From assembly GCF_900100875.1 (NCBI RefSeq), contig NZ_FNKQ01000002.1, forward strand, positions 248,001-312,000: a stretch of DNA of 64,000 nucleotides. The letters are read 5' to 3'. Each line of letters starts with the position of its first letter. The first letter of the stretch is position 1. A model generated the notes under the pieces. That model did no database searches, was not told the DNA's origin, and saw nothing but the letters and a program-made list of their open reading frames with translations. The position numbers and the translations under genes were made by a program. This DNA is from Halopelagius longus. Its GTDB lineage: Archaea > Halobacteriota > Halobacteria > Halobacteriales > Haloferacaceae. Shown one piece after another: positions 52,714 through 61,557 of the stretch.

Positions 52714-53755
52714 CCCCCGACCCACCATCGCAAAGCGCGAACTCGGGTCGCTCCGCAAGGAGAAGACCATCGTGCTGGCGCTCTGTTTACAGCTGTTCGT
52801 GGCGGCGTTCTCGTCGTTCCTCGTCGTCGGCCTCGTCTCGCTGTACGACCCCGGCTCCGTCGGCAACTACGAGGTGGACGTGGCCGTCTCCGGCGACGCC
52901 ACCTCGGACCTGATTCGGGCGGCGTCCTCCGTCGGCGGCATCGACGCCAGACCGTATCAGTCGGACGACGCCGCGATGCGGGCCTTCGAGCGGGGTGACG
53001 TGGACGCCGTCCTCTCGGCGGAGCGGTTGCACGGGCGGGTGTTCGTGACGGCGACGGCCCCCGACTCGAACATCGAGACCACCGTGACCGTCGTCCAACT
53101 CCGCGACGCCCTCCGGGAGTTCGAGCGAACCGAACGGGCCGAGCGGTCGGCGTTCCTGACGAGTTCGACGCTGGAGTTGCCGCCGGAGACGCAGTCGAGC
53201 CCGTACTACGGCTTCACGTACACGGTGCTCGTCCCGCTTCTGCTCTACCTGCCCGTGTTCATCAGCGGCTCCATCACCGTCGACTCGATAACCGAGGAGA
53301 TAGACCGCGGGACGCTCGAACTGCTCAGGGTCGCACCGCTTTCGCTGTCGGACGTGGTGGACGGGAAACTGCTCGCGGCGGCGACGCTCGCGCCCGCCCA
53401 GTCGGCGCTGTGGATTCTCCTCCTCGGAATCAACGGGACGCCCGTCTCGAACCCGCTGTCGCTTCTGGCGATGGTCGCCGCGCTCTCGACGCTCGTCTGC
53501 TCGCTCGGGGCGGCGGTGGCGCTCCTCTCGCCCGAACGGCGCGCCGCGCAGTTCCTCTACTCCATCGGCGTGCTGTTCGTCTTCGGCGGCACCACGCTGT
53601 TCCCGCACAACCCCATCAACACGTCCGCCCGCCTCGCAATCGGGAGTCCGGACCCCCTCGCGCCCGCCGTCGTCGCGTCGTACGTGGTCCTCGGCGCGGG
53701 CGCGTACCTCGCGGTCCGGTATCTCGTCGGCGGCGTGGACCCGAACGAACTCTAA
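52706..53755 (+). CDS. ABC-2 type transporter permease
   Basis: A 349-residue permease. One N-terminal helix (TIVLALCLQLFVAAFSSFLVVGLVSL), an extracellular domain of ~150 residues, then a helix bundle with the family turn ITEEIDRGTLELLRVAPLSLSDVVDGKLLAA. It starts at TTG 52706, overlapping the previous stop by 8 bases; no ATG fits in frame. With the upstream ATPase and fused permease it forms a three-gene exporter. Its stop overlaps the convergent sensor-kinase stop. Confidence 0.88.
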   Translation: MGDPRPTIAKRELGSLRKEKTIVLALCLQLFVAAFSSFLVVGLVSLYDPGSVGNYEVDVAVSGDATSDLIRAASSVGGIDARPYQSDDAAMRAFERGDVDAVLSAERLHGRVFVTATAPDSNIETTVTVVQLRDALREFERTERAERSAFLTSSTLELPPETQSSPYYGFTYTVLVPLLLYLPVFISGSITVDSITEEIDRGTLELLRVAPLSLSDVVDGKLLAAATLAPAQSALWILLLGINGTPVSNPLSLLAMVAALSTLVCSLGAAVALLSPERRAAQFLYSIGVLFVFGGTTLFPHNPINTSARLAIGSPDPLAPAVVASYVVLGAGAYLAVRYLVGGVDPNEL

Positions 53756-56169
53756 TCGAGGAACTCGACGCCGGTAATCTCGAACCGCCCGCCGCCTTCG
53801 GGCCCTTCGGCGGCGGTCACCTCCCACCCGTGAGCGTCGGCGATGCGCCGCACTATCGAGAGGCCGAACCCGGTCCCGTCGCGCGTCGTCGAGTAGCCCG
53901 TCTCGAACACGTCGTCTCGCCGGTCCGGCGGGACGCCGGGACCGTCGTCCTCGACGTAGAAGCCATGGGGCGATTCGCCGACGCGGACGGTCACCGCCGG
54001 GCCGCCGTGTTCCACGGCGTTCCGGACGAGGTTTTCGAGCAGTTGCTGCATCCGCCCCTCGTCCGCGCGGACGACGCGACCCACGTCGGCGATGAGCGTC
54101 GCGTCCGCCGTCTCGACGTTCCGCCACGCCGACTCGACGGCGTCCCCGAGGGCCACCGGTTCGGTGTCCGCCGTCGTCTCGCCCTCCCGTGCGAGTTCCA
54201 GCAGGTCGTCTATCAGCCTCGCCATCCGTTCGTGGGCGTTCGCCACGTCCCGAAGGTGGTCGCTGTCGCACTCCTCGGCGGCGAGTTCGAGACGTCCTTG
54301 GGCGACGTTCAGCGGGTTCCGCAGGTCGTGAGAGACGACGCTCGAGAACTCGTCGAGTCGCTCGTTCTGCTGGCGGAGTTCGCGCTTGCTCTCCAGTTGG
54401 TCGAGCGCCTGCCCCGTGTGCGAGACGAGCAGTTCCGCCAGTTCGACGTCGTCCTCGTCGAAGGCTCCGGCCCGTTCGCTGACCGCCTGAAAGACGCCGT
54501 GGTCGCCGACGGGGACGCTGAGCGCTCCGCGGTACGGCCCCTGCGGGTTCGCCTCCTCGGCGTCCCGCACGTCGTCGAACAAGAACGTCTCGCCGGTTCG
54601 GTACGTCTTGCCGACGATGCCGTCGTCGACGGACATGGCGGTGACGCCGTCGGACGGCACCACCTCGGAGACGGCCACGACCGGCAGCATACCGTCGTCT
54701 TCGAGGTTTATCACGCACTGGTCGAACTCCAGGATGTTCTCGGCGACGTCTATCGTCCGCCGACAGACCGCCTCCGGCGAGTCGAACGTCGTGATGTCGG
54801 TTGCGATGCCGTGGAGTTCCTCCAACGCCCGTTCGCGCTCTCTCTGCCGTCGGTTGCTGAGCACGCGGAGCACTTGGTCCGCGATCTCCCCGGCGAACCG
54901 ACGTTCGTCGTCGGTCCACTCGCGCGGTTCGCCGACGTGTTCGTGACAGACGACGCCGACCACGTCGCCGTTGGAGCGAATCGTCGCGTCGAGGACCGAG
55001 CCGATTCCGTACGGTTCGAGGTACTCCGCGGCGAGTTCGGCGGTTCGCGGGTCGGACCGCGCGTCCTCGGCGGCGAGAGAGCGGTGCGCCTCCAACGCCT
55101 CGAAGTAAGCGGGGTAGTCGTCGGCGGCCAACTCCTCGCCCTCCGTGTGCGCGTCGGCGGACCGTTCGTACAGGTCGGCGTTCCGGAGGACGCTGTTGCC
55201 GTCCTCGAACAGCCAGATGCCGACGCGGTCCACGTCGAGCGTCTCCGCGGCCGTCTCTGTTATCGTCCGCTTGCCGGCCTCGAAGTCGCCGTCGGTGATG
55301 CGCTCGTCCGTCGAGAGTTCGACGACGGTGCGTCGCTGCCGCGCCTGACGCTCCCGACTGCGGTAGTCGTCGGTCACGTCGCGGAAGACGAGCACGACGC
55401 CGATCATCTCGCCGCACTCGTCCGCTATCGGCGATGCGCTGTCGGCGATGAACCGCTCGGTGCCGTCCTTCCCGACGAGGACCGTTCCGTTCGCCAGCCC
55501 GACCGCGCTACCCGTCTCTAACACCCGTTCGGCGGGGTTCGCTTCCGGCTCGCGCGTCTCGTGGTCGATAATCTCGAACACCTCCGAAAGCGGTTCGCCG
55601 ACCGCTTCGTCGGTCGACCAGCCGGTGAGATCCTCCGCCACCGGATTCATCCGCGTCACCCGGCCGTCGACGTCGGTGGTGACGACGGCGTCGCCGATGG
55701 ATTCGAGGGTGACCCGGAGGTTCTCCTCTCGCTTCCGGAGGCGGCGCTGGGTGCGGTGGTGTTCGTACTCCTGTACGATGGTCCGCGCGAGGACGCCGTA
55801 CTGGGAGGTGGGGTCGCCGCCCTTCCGGAGGTAGCGGTCCGCGCCGAGGTTGAGCGCCTCTATCGCCACTTCCTTTCTCCCCTCCCCCGTGAACACGATG
55901 AACGGCACGTCGTCGTCGAACGTCTGACGCACCGTTTCGAGCACTTCGACGCCGTCCATCTCCGGCATCTGGTAGTCGCAGACGACCACGTCCACCTCGC
56001 GACGTTCTATCGACTCCAGGCCCCGCCGCGGAGACGACGCCGTCTCGACTTCGATTCGAGGCGTCTCCGTCTCCAAGAACCGCCGCGTGAGCTCCAAGAG
56101 GCTCTCGTCGTCGTCGATGTAGAGGGTCCGAATCGGAGCGGCGCTCTCTGAGTCCCGTTTCTCCCCCAT
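53752..56169 (-). CDS. Hybrid response-regulator / PAS-GAF sensor histidine kinase
   Basis: An 805-residue signalling protein. Order: N-terminal receiver domain (IRTLYIDDDESLLEL, phospho-Asp in VVVCDYQMPEMDG), PAS (LRVTLESIGDAVVTTDVDGRV), two GAF-like sensor regions, then a DHp helix with the His in SSVVSHDLRNPLN and an ATPase with ENLVRNAVEHGG, VEDDGPGVPP and GTGFGLSIV. The receiver first, kinase last layout is common in haloarchaea. Start MGEKRD at 56169 has a TATA-like stretch about 27 bases upstream. Signal unknown. Confidence 0.9.
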   Translation of the reverse strand: MGEKRDSESAAPIRTLYIDDDESLLELTRRFLETETPRIEVETASSPRRGLESIERREVDVVVCDYQMPEMDGVEVLETVRQTFDDDVPFIVFTGEGRKEVAIEALNLGADRYLRKGGDPTSQYGVLARTIVQEYEHHRTQRRLRKREENLRVTLESIGDAVVTTDVDGRVTRMNPVAEDLTGWSTDEAVGEPLSEVFEIIDHETREPEANPAERVLETGSAVGLANGTVLVGKDGTERFIADSASPIADECGEMIGVVLVFRDVTDDYRSRERQARQRRTVVELSTDERITDGDFEAGKRTITETAAETLDVDRVGIWLFEDGNSVLRNADLYERSADAHTEGEELAADDYPAYFEALEAHRSLAAEDARSDPRTAELAAEYLEPYGIGSVLDATIRSNGDVVGVVCHEHVGEPREWTDDERRFAGEIADQVLRVLSNRRQRERERALEELHGIATDITTFDSPEAVCRRTIDVAENILEFDQCVINLEDDGMLPVVAVSEVVPSDGVTAMSVDDGIVGKTYRTGETFLFDDVRDAEEANPQGPYRGALSVPVGDHGVFQAVSERAGAFDEDDVELAELLVSHTGQALDQLESKRELRQQNERLDEFSSVVSHDLRNPLNVAQGRLELAAEECDSDHLRDVANAHERMARLIDDLLELAREGETTADTEPVALGDAVESAWRNVETADATLIADVGRVVRADEGRMQQLLENLVRNAVEHGGPAVTVRVGESPHGFYVEDDGPGVPPDRRDDVFETGYSTTRDGTGFGLSIVRRIADAHGWEVTAAEGPEGGGRFEITGVEFLD

Positions 56170-56315
56170 TTCTGGCGTTCCTTTCGCGTAATACGTTAAA
56201 AGAGTTACCAGCACCCGCGCTACCGCACCACAGGCGCACGTCCGCGAGTCGAGAGGCGTCCGCGCGGAACAGCCGAGTCGGAACGCACTCAAGGTAAGAG
56301 GACGGTATCCGAGGT

Positions 56316-56669
56316 ATGGGACTCGGAGGAACCGCGAAGAAGCTCCAGAAAGTGGCCGAGATGGCAGAGGACGTCTACGCGCGACTCAACGACCTGCGCG
56401 ACCAGATACACGAGATGCGCGAGACGGTCGGCGAGACGAAAGACCGCGTGGACTCCCTCGAGACGGAGTCCGCCGAACAGCGAGCCATCCTCGAAGCCAT
56501 CGCCGAAGAGCAGGGTATCGACGTCGAAACCGTGACCGCGACGGCGCACATCAGAGAGGCCGAGGCGGACGAAACCGCGACTGACGCCGACGCGACTGAC
56601 GCAGGCGCGACGGATGCCGACGAGACGGACGCAGGAACCGCCGACCCCGAACCCGCCGACGAAGCGTAA
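56316..56669 (+). CDS. DUF5798 family coiled-coil protein
   Basis: A 117-residue protein. The N-terminus is a long helix, MGLGGTAKKLQKVAEMAEDVYARLNDLRDQIHEMRETVGETKDRVDSLETESAEQRAILEAIAEEQGID, with heptad character, and the last ~40 residues are a low-complexity Asp/Ala/Thr tail. I recognise the N-terminus as DUF5798. It probably oligomerises by coiled coil. Divergent from the sensor kinase. Role unknown. Confidence 0.78.
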   Translation: MGLGGTAKKLQKVAEMAEDVYARLNDLRDQIHEMRETVGETKDRVDSLETESAEQRAILEAIAEEQGIDVETVTATAHIREAEADETATDADATDAGATDADETDAGTADPEPADEA

Positions 56670-56785
56670 CTCGTTCTCGGCGCCGCGATTTTACTTCGGC
56701 GTACGCCCGACCCCTCGGTAGTTCGGTCCCCGTCCGTCGCCGCCGGATGACAACCTTCAGGTTCGGGGGCAACTTTTGCCAGCGC

Positions 56786-57766
56786 ATGACCACGGACCGC
56801 GAGCCGCTTTCCTCGGTGTTGGAAACCATCGGCCGGACGCCGTTGGTCCGCGTGCACGCCTCGCCCGACGAGGTGCCCGTCTACGCCAAGGTGGAGTCGT
56901 TCAACCCGGGCGCGAGCGTCAAAGACCGCATCGGGAAGTACATGCTCGAACGCATGCTGGAAGACGGGACGCTCCCCGAGGGCGGCACCGTCGTCGAACC
57001 GACCGCCGGGAACACCGGCATCGGTATCGCCGTCGCCGCCGGCCAACTCGGCGTTGACGCGGTGTTCGTCGTCCCCGAACGCTTCAGCGTCGAGAAACAG
57101 CAACTGATGCGCGCACTCGGCGCGACGGTCGTCAACACGCCGACCGAGAAGGGGATGGACGGGGCGATACGGCGCGCGCACGACATCGCCGACGACGTGG
57201 ACGACGCCGTCGTCCCCCAGCAGTTCTCGAACCCGCTGAACGCCGAAGCGCACTACGAGACGACGGGACCCGAGATTTACGAGGCGCTGGACGGCGAGGT
57301 GGGCGCCGTCGTCGTCGGGTGCGGCACGGCGGGAACGCTCATGGGCGTCGCGCGGTACGCCCGCGAACGCGACGAGAACACCTACGTCGTCGCCGTCGAA
57401 CCCGAGGGGTCGCTGTACTCCAGACTCGAAGGCGAGGACGTCGAGGAAGCCGACTACAAGACGGAGGGCATTGGGACGCACAACCTCGAAACGAACGAAC
57501 TGTTCGACGACTCGTTGGTGGACGACATCGTCCAGATAGCCGACCGGGACACCCACGCGGAGGTCAAACGACTCGCAAGCGAGGAGGGACACCTCGTCGC
57601 CTCCTCCTCGGCCGCCGCGAGTCTCGCCGCGCGGGACGTCGCCGAACGCATCCGCGACGGCGAGATAGACGCGCCGCACGACACCGTCGTCACTATCTTT
57701 CCCGACTCCAGCGAACGCTACCTCTCGAAGGGCATCTACCGCGACTTCGAGTCGTGGGAGGGGTAA
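56786..57766 (+). CDS. cysK: Cysteine synthase / PLP-dependent beta-family enzyme
   Basis: A 326-residue beta-family PLP enzyme making cysteine from an activated serine. The PLP lysine is in FNPGASVKDRIG. Other features: EPTAGNTGIGIAVAAGQLG, a phosphate-binding glycine loop VGCGTAGTLMGVARY, and SRL...DYKTEGIGTHNLETNELFDDSLVDDIVQIAD near the C-terminus. Cysteine synthase or cystathionine beta-synthase activity cannot be separated by eye. ATG 56786 is preferred over one 39 bases upstream, whose extension is not family-like. Confidence 0.87.
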   Translation: MTTDREPLSSVLETIGRTPLVRVHASPDEVPVYAKVESFNPGASVKDRIGKYMLERMLEDGTLPEGGTVVEPTAGNTGIGIAVAAGQLGVDAVFVVPERFSVEKQQLMRALGATVVNTPTEKGMDGAIRRAHDIADDVDDAVVPQQFSNPLNAEAHYETTGPEIYEALDGEVGAVVVGCGTAGTLMGVARYARERDENTYVVAVEPEGSLYSRLEGEDVEEADYKTEGIGTHNLETNELFDDSLVDDIVQIADRDTHAEVKRLASEEGHLVASSSAAASLAARDVAERIRDGEIDAPHDTVVTIFPDSSERYLSKGIYRDFESWEG

Positions 57767-57797
57767 CTCGTCCGCACGGGCGCGGACGCGAGAGCGC

Positions 57798-58223
57798 CTA
57801 CAGCAGGCGGCCGTGCTCTACCTTCATACACTTGTCCTGCACGACGCGTAGCCCGGCGTCCTCCGCGCGCGCGGCCGCCTCGTCGTCCCGTATCCCCAGT
57901 TGGAGCCAGATATCGTCGGCGTCGCCGACCGACTCGTGGCGTTCGAGTACGTCGTCGACGATTTCCGGAACCTCCTCGCTCGGGCGAAACACGTCCACGA
58001 CGTCGATTTCGGCGTCCTCCGGCACGTCGGACAGCGAGTCGTACGCCGTCTCCCCGAGAACCGAGTCGGCGAAGGGGTTGACGGGAATCACCTCGTAGCC
58101 GTGCCGCTTGAGGTACGCGGGAATCTCGTGGGCGGCCTTGCCGGAGGTGGTCGAACAGCCGACGACTGCGATGGTTTCGGCGTCGAGCACGTCCGTCAGT
58201 CCGGCGTCGTCGGTGACTGGCAT
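57798..58223 (-). CDS. CoA-binding protein (YccU-like)
   Basis: A 141-residue Rossmann-fold CoA-binding domain: IAVVGCSTTSGKAAHEIPAYLKRHGYEVIPVNPFADSVLGETAYDSLSDVPEDAEIDVVDVFRPSEEVPEIVDDV. Stand-alone CoA-binding domains like this have no enzymatic part. The C-terminus LRVVQDKCMKVEHGRLL is conserved. It is single, converging on the cysteine synthase gene. Function unproved. Confidence 0.88.
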   Translation of the reverse strand: MPVTDDAGLTDVLDAETIAVVGCSTTSGKAAHEIPAYLKRHGYEVIPVNPFADSVLGETAYDSLSDVPEDAEIDVVDVFRPSEEVPEIVDDVLERHESVGDADDIWLQLGIRDDEAAARAEDAGLRVVQDKCMKVEHGRLL

Positions 58224-58339
58224 AACTGTACTGAGGGCGGGCGCAGACAAAAAATCGTGGCCGCGCGTGCGTCGCCGTCGCACGGCGGTCGGCCGAGAGG
58301 AAGAGTCGGTCGGACGCGGGGAGTCAGTCGAAACGGGGC

Positions 58340-58951
58340 TCAGTCGGAGGCGAGGCGAATCTCCGGGTCGCCGTCCTCGCGGGTGGTGATGATGCCGTCG
58401 AAAAGTTGCTTCAGCGTGTTCATCGTCTGGTCGTCGTGGGCGCTGGAGTCGATGGCGAACAGGCCCAGTCCGTCGACGCTCTGGATGCGCCCGGTGAACA
58501 CGTGCAGGAAGCGAAACACCGTCTGCAGGTCGGCGTACATCAGGAGCGTCGAGAGGGAGTGGAGCATGACGCGGTTCTGCTCTATGTGGCGGTCCTGATA
58601 GAACGCCTGCAGGAACTCCGAGAGCTTGATTCCGATGCCCGTCATGTCCACGGGCGAGGACGTGTACTTGATTCGGTCGTCGTCGCGGATGTCGCCGAGA
58701 CCCTGCTGGCGCGTCACGCAGTCTACGACCGCGACCGGCTTCCCCTCGTAGGGGACGCGCTTGCCGAAGTCCGAGAGCACGCGCTGTGCGCCGTCCTTCG
58801 TGGTGACGATTATCGCGCCGTCACCCCGTTCGGTCCCCTCCGCGAGGACGTCGAGCGCCAACGACCGCTTCCCGGTGAGCGGCGGTCCGCTGAGGAGGAT
58901 GTTCGTTCCCGGTTGGACCTCCGTGTCGAGATCCGGGCCGAGGTCATACAT
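58340..58951 (-). CDS. RecA/KaiC-like ATPase with degenerate motifs
   Basis: A 203-residue RecA-superfamily protein of the type haloarchaea annotate as HTR-like or RAD55-family. Walker A is SGPPLTGKRSLALDVL (Lys present, the next Ser/Thr shifted by an Arg). The Walker B-like segment NRVMLHSLSTLLMYAD lacks the usual Asp. GPDLDTEVQPGTNIL is KaiC-like. ATP hydrolysis may therefore be impaired, suggesting regulation. Start ATG 58951 has GAGGGA 7 bases upstream; a longer open frame to 58981 lacks that ribosome-binding site. Confidence 0.75.
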   Translation of the reverse strand: MYDLGPDLDTEVQPGTNILLSGPPLTGKRSLALDVLAEGTERGDGAIIVTTKDGAQRVLSDFGKRVPYEGKPVAVVDCVTRQQGLGDIRDDDRIKYTSSPVDMTGIGIKLSEFLQAFYQDRHIEQNRVMLHSLSTLLMYADLQTVFRFLHVFTGRIQSVDGLGLFAIDSSAHDDQTMNTLKQLFDGIITTREDGDPEIRLASD

Positions 58952-59034
58952 GTGAGTCCCTCGGGGCTGAACCGTCAGCATGGAGATAACCGTTCGCCTG
59001 ACGGGACGACTCGCCGGGAGTCATTAGATGGTAA

Positions 59035-59061
59035 CACGATATCGTGAACCGATAATATTCT
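59035..59061 (-). promoter_or_regulatory. Promoter and 12-bp palindrome for the KaiC-like gene
   Basis: AATATTATC (about 59052-59060 on the minus strand) is the TATA box. It is followed by CACGATATCGTG, a perfect 12-base palindrome at 59035-59046, just before the expected transcription start near 59029. That leaves a leader of about 75 bases. The palindrome between TATA and start is an ideal repressor site. Confidence 0.5.
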
Positions 59062-59143
59062 TTTTGATTCCGTAACTGGCGGTCGCTCCGTCGAACGACG
59101 GGTTCCGTCGGACGGTCACCGCACCGCCGGTTCGGGTTGCGAC

Positions 59144-60046
59144 TCACGCGGGGACTCCGCCGGACGCGGTGATTCGGCCGGCGATGAACGCCGCCGTCGC
59201 CAGAAACATCCCCTGTTTCAGTCGCGTCTGTCCGGCCGACGGGTCGGCGAACGCCCGCGCCGCGCCCCAGAGCATGACGCCGTCTGCGGGGAGCACGAGT
59301 GCGAGGTAGACGACGCCGAACCCGCCGACGACGAACGGAACGACGCTCGCCGCGACGGCGACTGCCAACACGGCGACGCCGAGTGCGAGCGACCGCCGTT
59401 CGCCGACCACTATCGGAAGCGTCCGCAGGCCCTCCTCTCTGTCGCCCGCGACGTCCTCGACGTCCTTCGTCACCTCCCGCGTGAACGTCGCCATCGCCGA
59501 GAGGGCGAAGAGGACGAGCACCGTCGTCTCGAACGCGCCGCCCACCGCGGCGGCACCGAACAGGAACGTAGACCCCGTGAGATACGCGACGACGACGTTC
59601 CCGACGCCGGGAAGGCCCTTGAACAGTTCCGTGTAGGCGAGCAACGCGACGAGGTTCACCACCGCGATGGCGATGGCCGTGACGGGGAGGACGGCCGCGG
59701 AGACGACCGCTCCCGCGAAGAGCGCGACGCTGAACCAGAGCGCGCCGCGTGCGCTCACCGCGCCGCGGGGAATGGGGCGGTCTGGGCGGTTGATTCGGTC
59801 GATTTCGCGGTCGAAGTAGTCGTTCACCGCGTTGCCCGCCGCCGTGGCGAACATCGTCGCTGCGACGGCGGCGACGATGGCGGCCGGCGCGAGGAGTCCG
59901 TCCGCGACGAACGCGCCCGTGAACGTGAGGACGCCCGCCGCCGCGACGTTGCCGGGACGGGTGAGTTCGAGGAGTCCGCGCATCGTCTCCGACGGCGACG
60001 CCTCCGCCTCGCGGACGCTCGATTCGGACTCTGCGGCCGGTGGCAT
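59144..60046 (-). CDS. ubiA: Digeranylgeranylglyceryl phosphate synthase
   Basis: A 300-residue UbiA-family membrane enzyme. The first aspartate motif is NAVNDYFDREIDRINRPDRPIP and the second is TFTREVTKDVEDVAGDREEGLRTLPI; about eight helices surround them. It should form the second ether bond of the archaeal lipid. MenA at 28.6 kb is its paralogue, and the N-terminal MRGLLELTRPGNVAAAGVLTFTGAF supports DGGGPS over MenA. ATG 60046 gives the standard length. Confidence 0.88.
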   Translation of the reverse strand: MPPAAESESSVREAEASPSETMRGLLELTRPGNVAAAGVLTFTGAFVADGLLAPAAIVAAVAATMFATAAGNAVNDYFDREIDRINRPDRPIPRGAVSARGALWFSVALFAGAVVSAAVLPVTAIAIAVVNLVALLAYTELFKGLPGVGNVVVAYLTGSTFLFGAAAVGGAFETTVLVLFALSAMATFTREVTKDVEDVAGDREEGLRTLPIVVGERRSLALGVAVLAVAVAASVVPFVVGGFGVVYLALVLPADGVMLWGAARAFADPSAGQTRLKQGMFLATAAFIAGRITASGGVPA

Positions 60047-60121
60047 ACGACGTACTCCCGATGCCGCGGAGATAAATGGCGCGGAGTCGGACGGATTCCC
60101 ACGGCGCGTCCGAATCCGTGG

Positions 60122-60127
60122 GTTTAA
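60122..60127 (+). promoter_or_regulatory. TATA box of tRNA-Arg
   Basis: A TTTAAA at 60122-60127 lies about 30 bases before the tRNA start at 60156. It is the original host promoter, still in place on the left side of the junction. Confidence 0.4.
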
Positions 60128-60155
60128 AAGGAATCGCCCCACTACGTAGTATCGA

Positions 60156-60203
60156 GGGCGCTTAGCTCAGTCTGGACAGAGTGCTTGGCTTCGGACCAAG
60201 TTG
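60156..60203 (+). tRNA. tRNA-Arg(TCG), 5' part, interrupted at the variable loop
   Basis: The acceptor 5' strand GGGCGCT (60156-60162), D-arm (GCTC/GAGT), and anticodon arm CTTGG-CTTCGGA-CCAAG (60184-60200) are intact, with anticodon TCG at 60191-60193. After TTG the sequence departs from any tRNA: no T-arm, no TTCAAATC loop and no complement to the acceptor appear downstream. The element adjoining it carries an integrase, so this is one attachment junction. An intact copy may exist at the far junction, outside the window. Confidence 0.8.
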
Positions 60204-60235
60204 CGGTAGCCTTCTGTGGCTGCTCTGTCCCACCG

Positions 60236-60267
60236 CCGTCTGTCGGTTTTCTGGTTCTCGCAGACGG
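60236..60267 (+). promoter_or_regulatory. Inverted repeat upstream of the integrase gene
   Basis: CCGTCTG (60236-60242) and CAGACGG (60261-60267) are perfect 7-bp arms. It lies between the att junction and the integrase start, a likely place for a recombinase binding site or excision-related regulator site. Confidence 0.35.
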
Positions 60268-60354
60268 AGCAAACGAGCATGTCCGAGGCTATCCAAGTTC
60301 AACTAATCGGTGTATCGTACCGCTGTCTGGCGATTAGGCGGAGGTGTCAGGCTC

Positions 60355-61470
60355 ATGACTGAAATTGAGGCCATTGATGGCATTCCGCTACTTCCTGAGC
60401 CATCTCAAAATCTACTAAACGAACGTCAGCGGGTTGATTACCGTCATCACCGTGAAGGACTGATACGGTGGATGTTGAAGTTAGGAAAGAACCCCGACAG
60501 AGCGGAAGGATACGCACGTCAAACGGCGAAGCGGCGTGCAACAAATGCAGACATGTTCTATCGGTGGGTATGGCAGGAGTACAATGGATACACAACTACA
60601 GTTACTCACGAGTATGCTGATGAGTATACACGAGAGTTAGCATACTCCGACCTCTCAGATACCCACAAGTCGAATCTACAGAAAACGCTTAAGATGCTGT
60701 TTCGGTGGCGGAAATGGGAATTTGGCGATTCTGAGTGGCAACCAGAAATCACATTCAGCGGCCAAGGAAGTGCCTCACAACCACGAGACTACTTTACTCA
60801 AGAGGAACGCAAACGGCTACGAGACGCCGCCCTTGAGTACGGAAGCGTTCCACACTACTGTTCTCTAACGCCAGAACAACGACAGGAATGGAAACGCCAC
60901 TTGGCTCAACGGTTCAGGAAACCTATGCAGGATATTGGACGGGAAGAATTTGAGCGAGCAAATGGATTCAAAGTCCCGTCGTTAGTATGGGTCTCTCTTG
61001 ATGTAGGATTACGTCCCATCGAAGTAGAGAGGGCAAAGGTTAGTTGGTGCGACTATGATAATGCAGTTCTGCGGATACCTGCCAACGATTCTGCTAAGAA
61101 CCACGATAATTGGAGTGTCAGTCTACAATCTCGGACTGCTGAAATTCTACAACGGTGGACGGAAGAGCGGCGTCTATACGACAAATATGGAGAGACAGAT
61201 AGACTCTGGCTTACCCGAGAGGGGAACCCCTACCAGAGTACCGCTCTCAAATATGTACTCGGGAAGCTTACTGACTTAGCAGGAATCGAAACTGAGGACC
61301 GTCAACTGAGTTGGTATGCTATTCGTCACTCTGTAGGGACGTATATGGCGCGAGAGGAAGGTCTTGCAGCCGCTCAAGCTCAATTACGACATCATTCGGT
61401 CCGTACTACGATGAAGTACGACCAAGCACCTGTTGAGGACCGTCGAGACGCCCTTAGTCGAATGGGATAA
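60355..61470 (+). CDS. Tyrosine recombinase (integrase)
   Basis: A 371-residue phage/plasmid-type integrase that most likely inserted the element at the tRNA. N-terminal core-binding domain to about residue 150, then the catalytic part: Arg220 in VGLRPIEVER, Lys248 in SAKNHDNW, Arg324/His325 in WYAIRHSVGT, His346 in RHHSVRTT, and nucleophile Tyr355 in MKYDQ. The box usually written H-x-x-R has Tyr321 in place of the histidine, which I believe is common in haloarchaeal integrases. The ATG at 60355 is the most likely start. Codon use is unlike the left side. Confidence 0.92.
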   Translation: MTEIEAIDGIPLLPEPSQNLLNERQRVDYRHHREGLIRWMLKLGKNPDRAEGYARQTAKRRATNADMFYRWVWQEYNGYTTTVTHEYADEYTRELAYSDLSDTHKSNLQKTLKMLFRWRKWEFGDSEWQPEITFSGQGSASQPRDYFTQEERKRLRDAALEYGSVPHYCSLTPEQRQEWKRHLAQRFRKPMQDIGREEFERANGFKVPSLVWVSLDVGLRPIEVERAKVSWCDYDNAVLRIPANDSAKNHDNWSVSLQSRTAEILQRWTEERRLYDKYGETDRLWLTREGNPYQSTALKYVLGKLTDLAGIETEDRQLSWYAIRHSVGTYMAREEGLAAAQAQLRHHSVRTTMKYDQAPVEDRRDALSRMG

Positions 61471-61474
61471 CATT

Positions 61475-61504
61475 CTATCCCCGCACCGCTTCTCGGGGAG
61501 ATAG
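61475..61504 (+). repeat. Hairpin after the integrase; copy A of a three-copy repeat
   Basis: Just after the stop, CTATCCCCG (61475-61483) can pair with CGGGG-A-GATAG (61494-61504) with one bulge. Within it, 61481-61503 is copy A of a ~23-base sequence that recurs at 62322-62344 and, inverted, at 62825-62847. It may be a terminator or a protein-binding site. Confidence 0.5.
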
Positions 61505-61557
61505 CCGCAAGAACGATGACACCAATATTGATGGTAATTCAGTCATATTGATAATTC

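Noticed and set aside
60156-60300. tRNA with an intron or a trans-spliced half
   Set aside because: The anticodon stem is contiguous, so no canonical intron splits it, and no 3' half follows within the next few hundred bases. Integration explains it better.
61055-61279. 74-codon plus-strand frame inside the integrase gene
   Set aside because: Out-of-frame overlap with the recombinase catalytic domain; no independent support.
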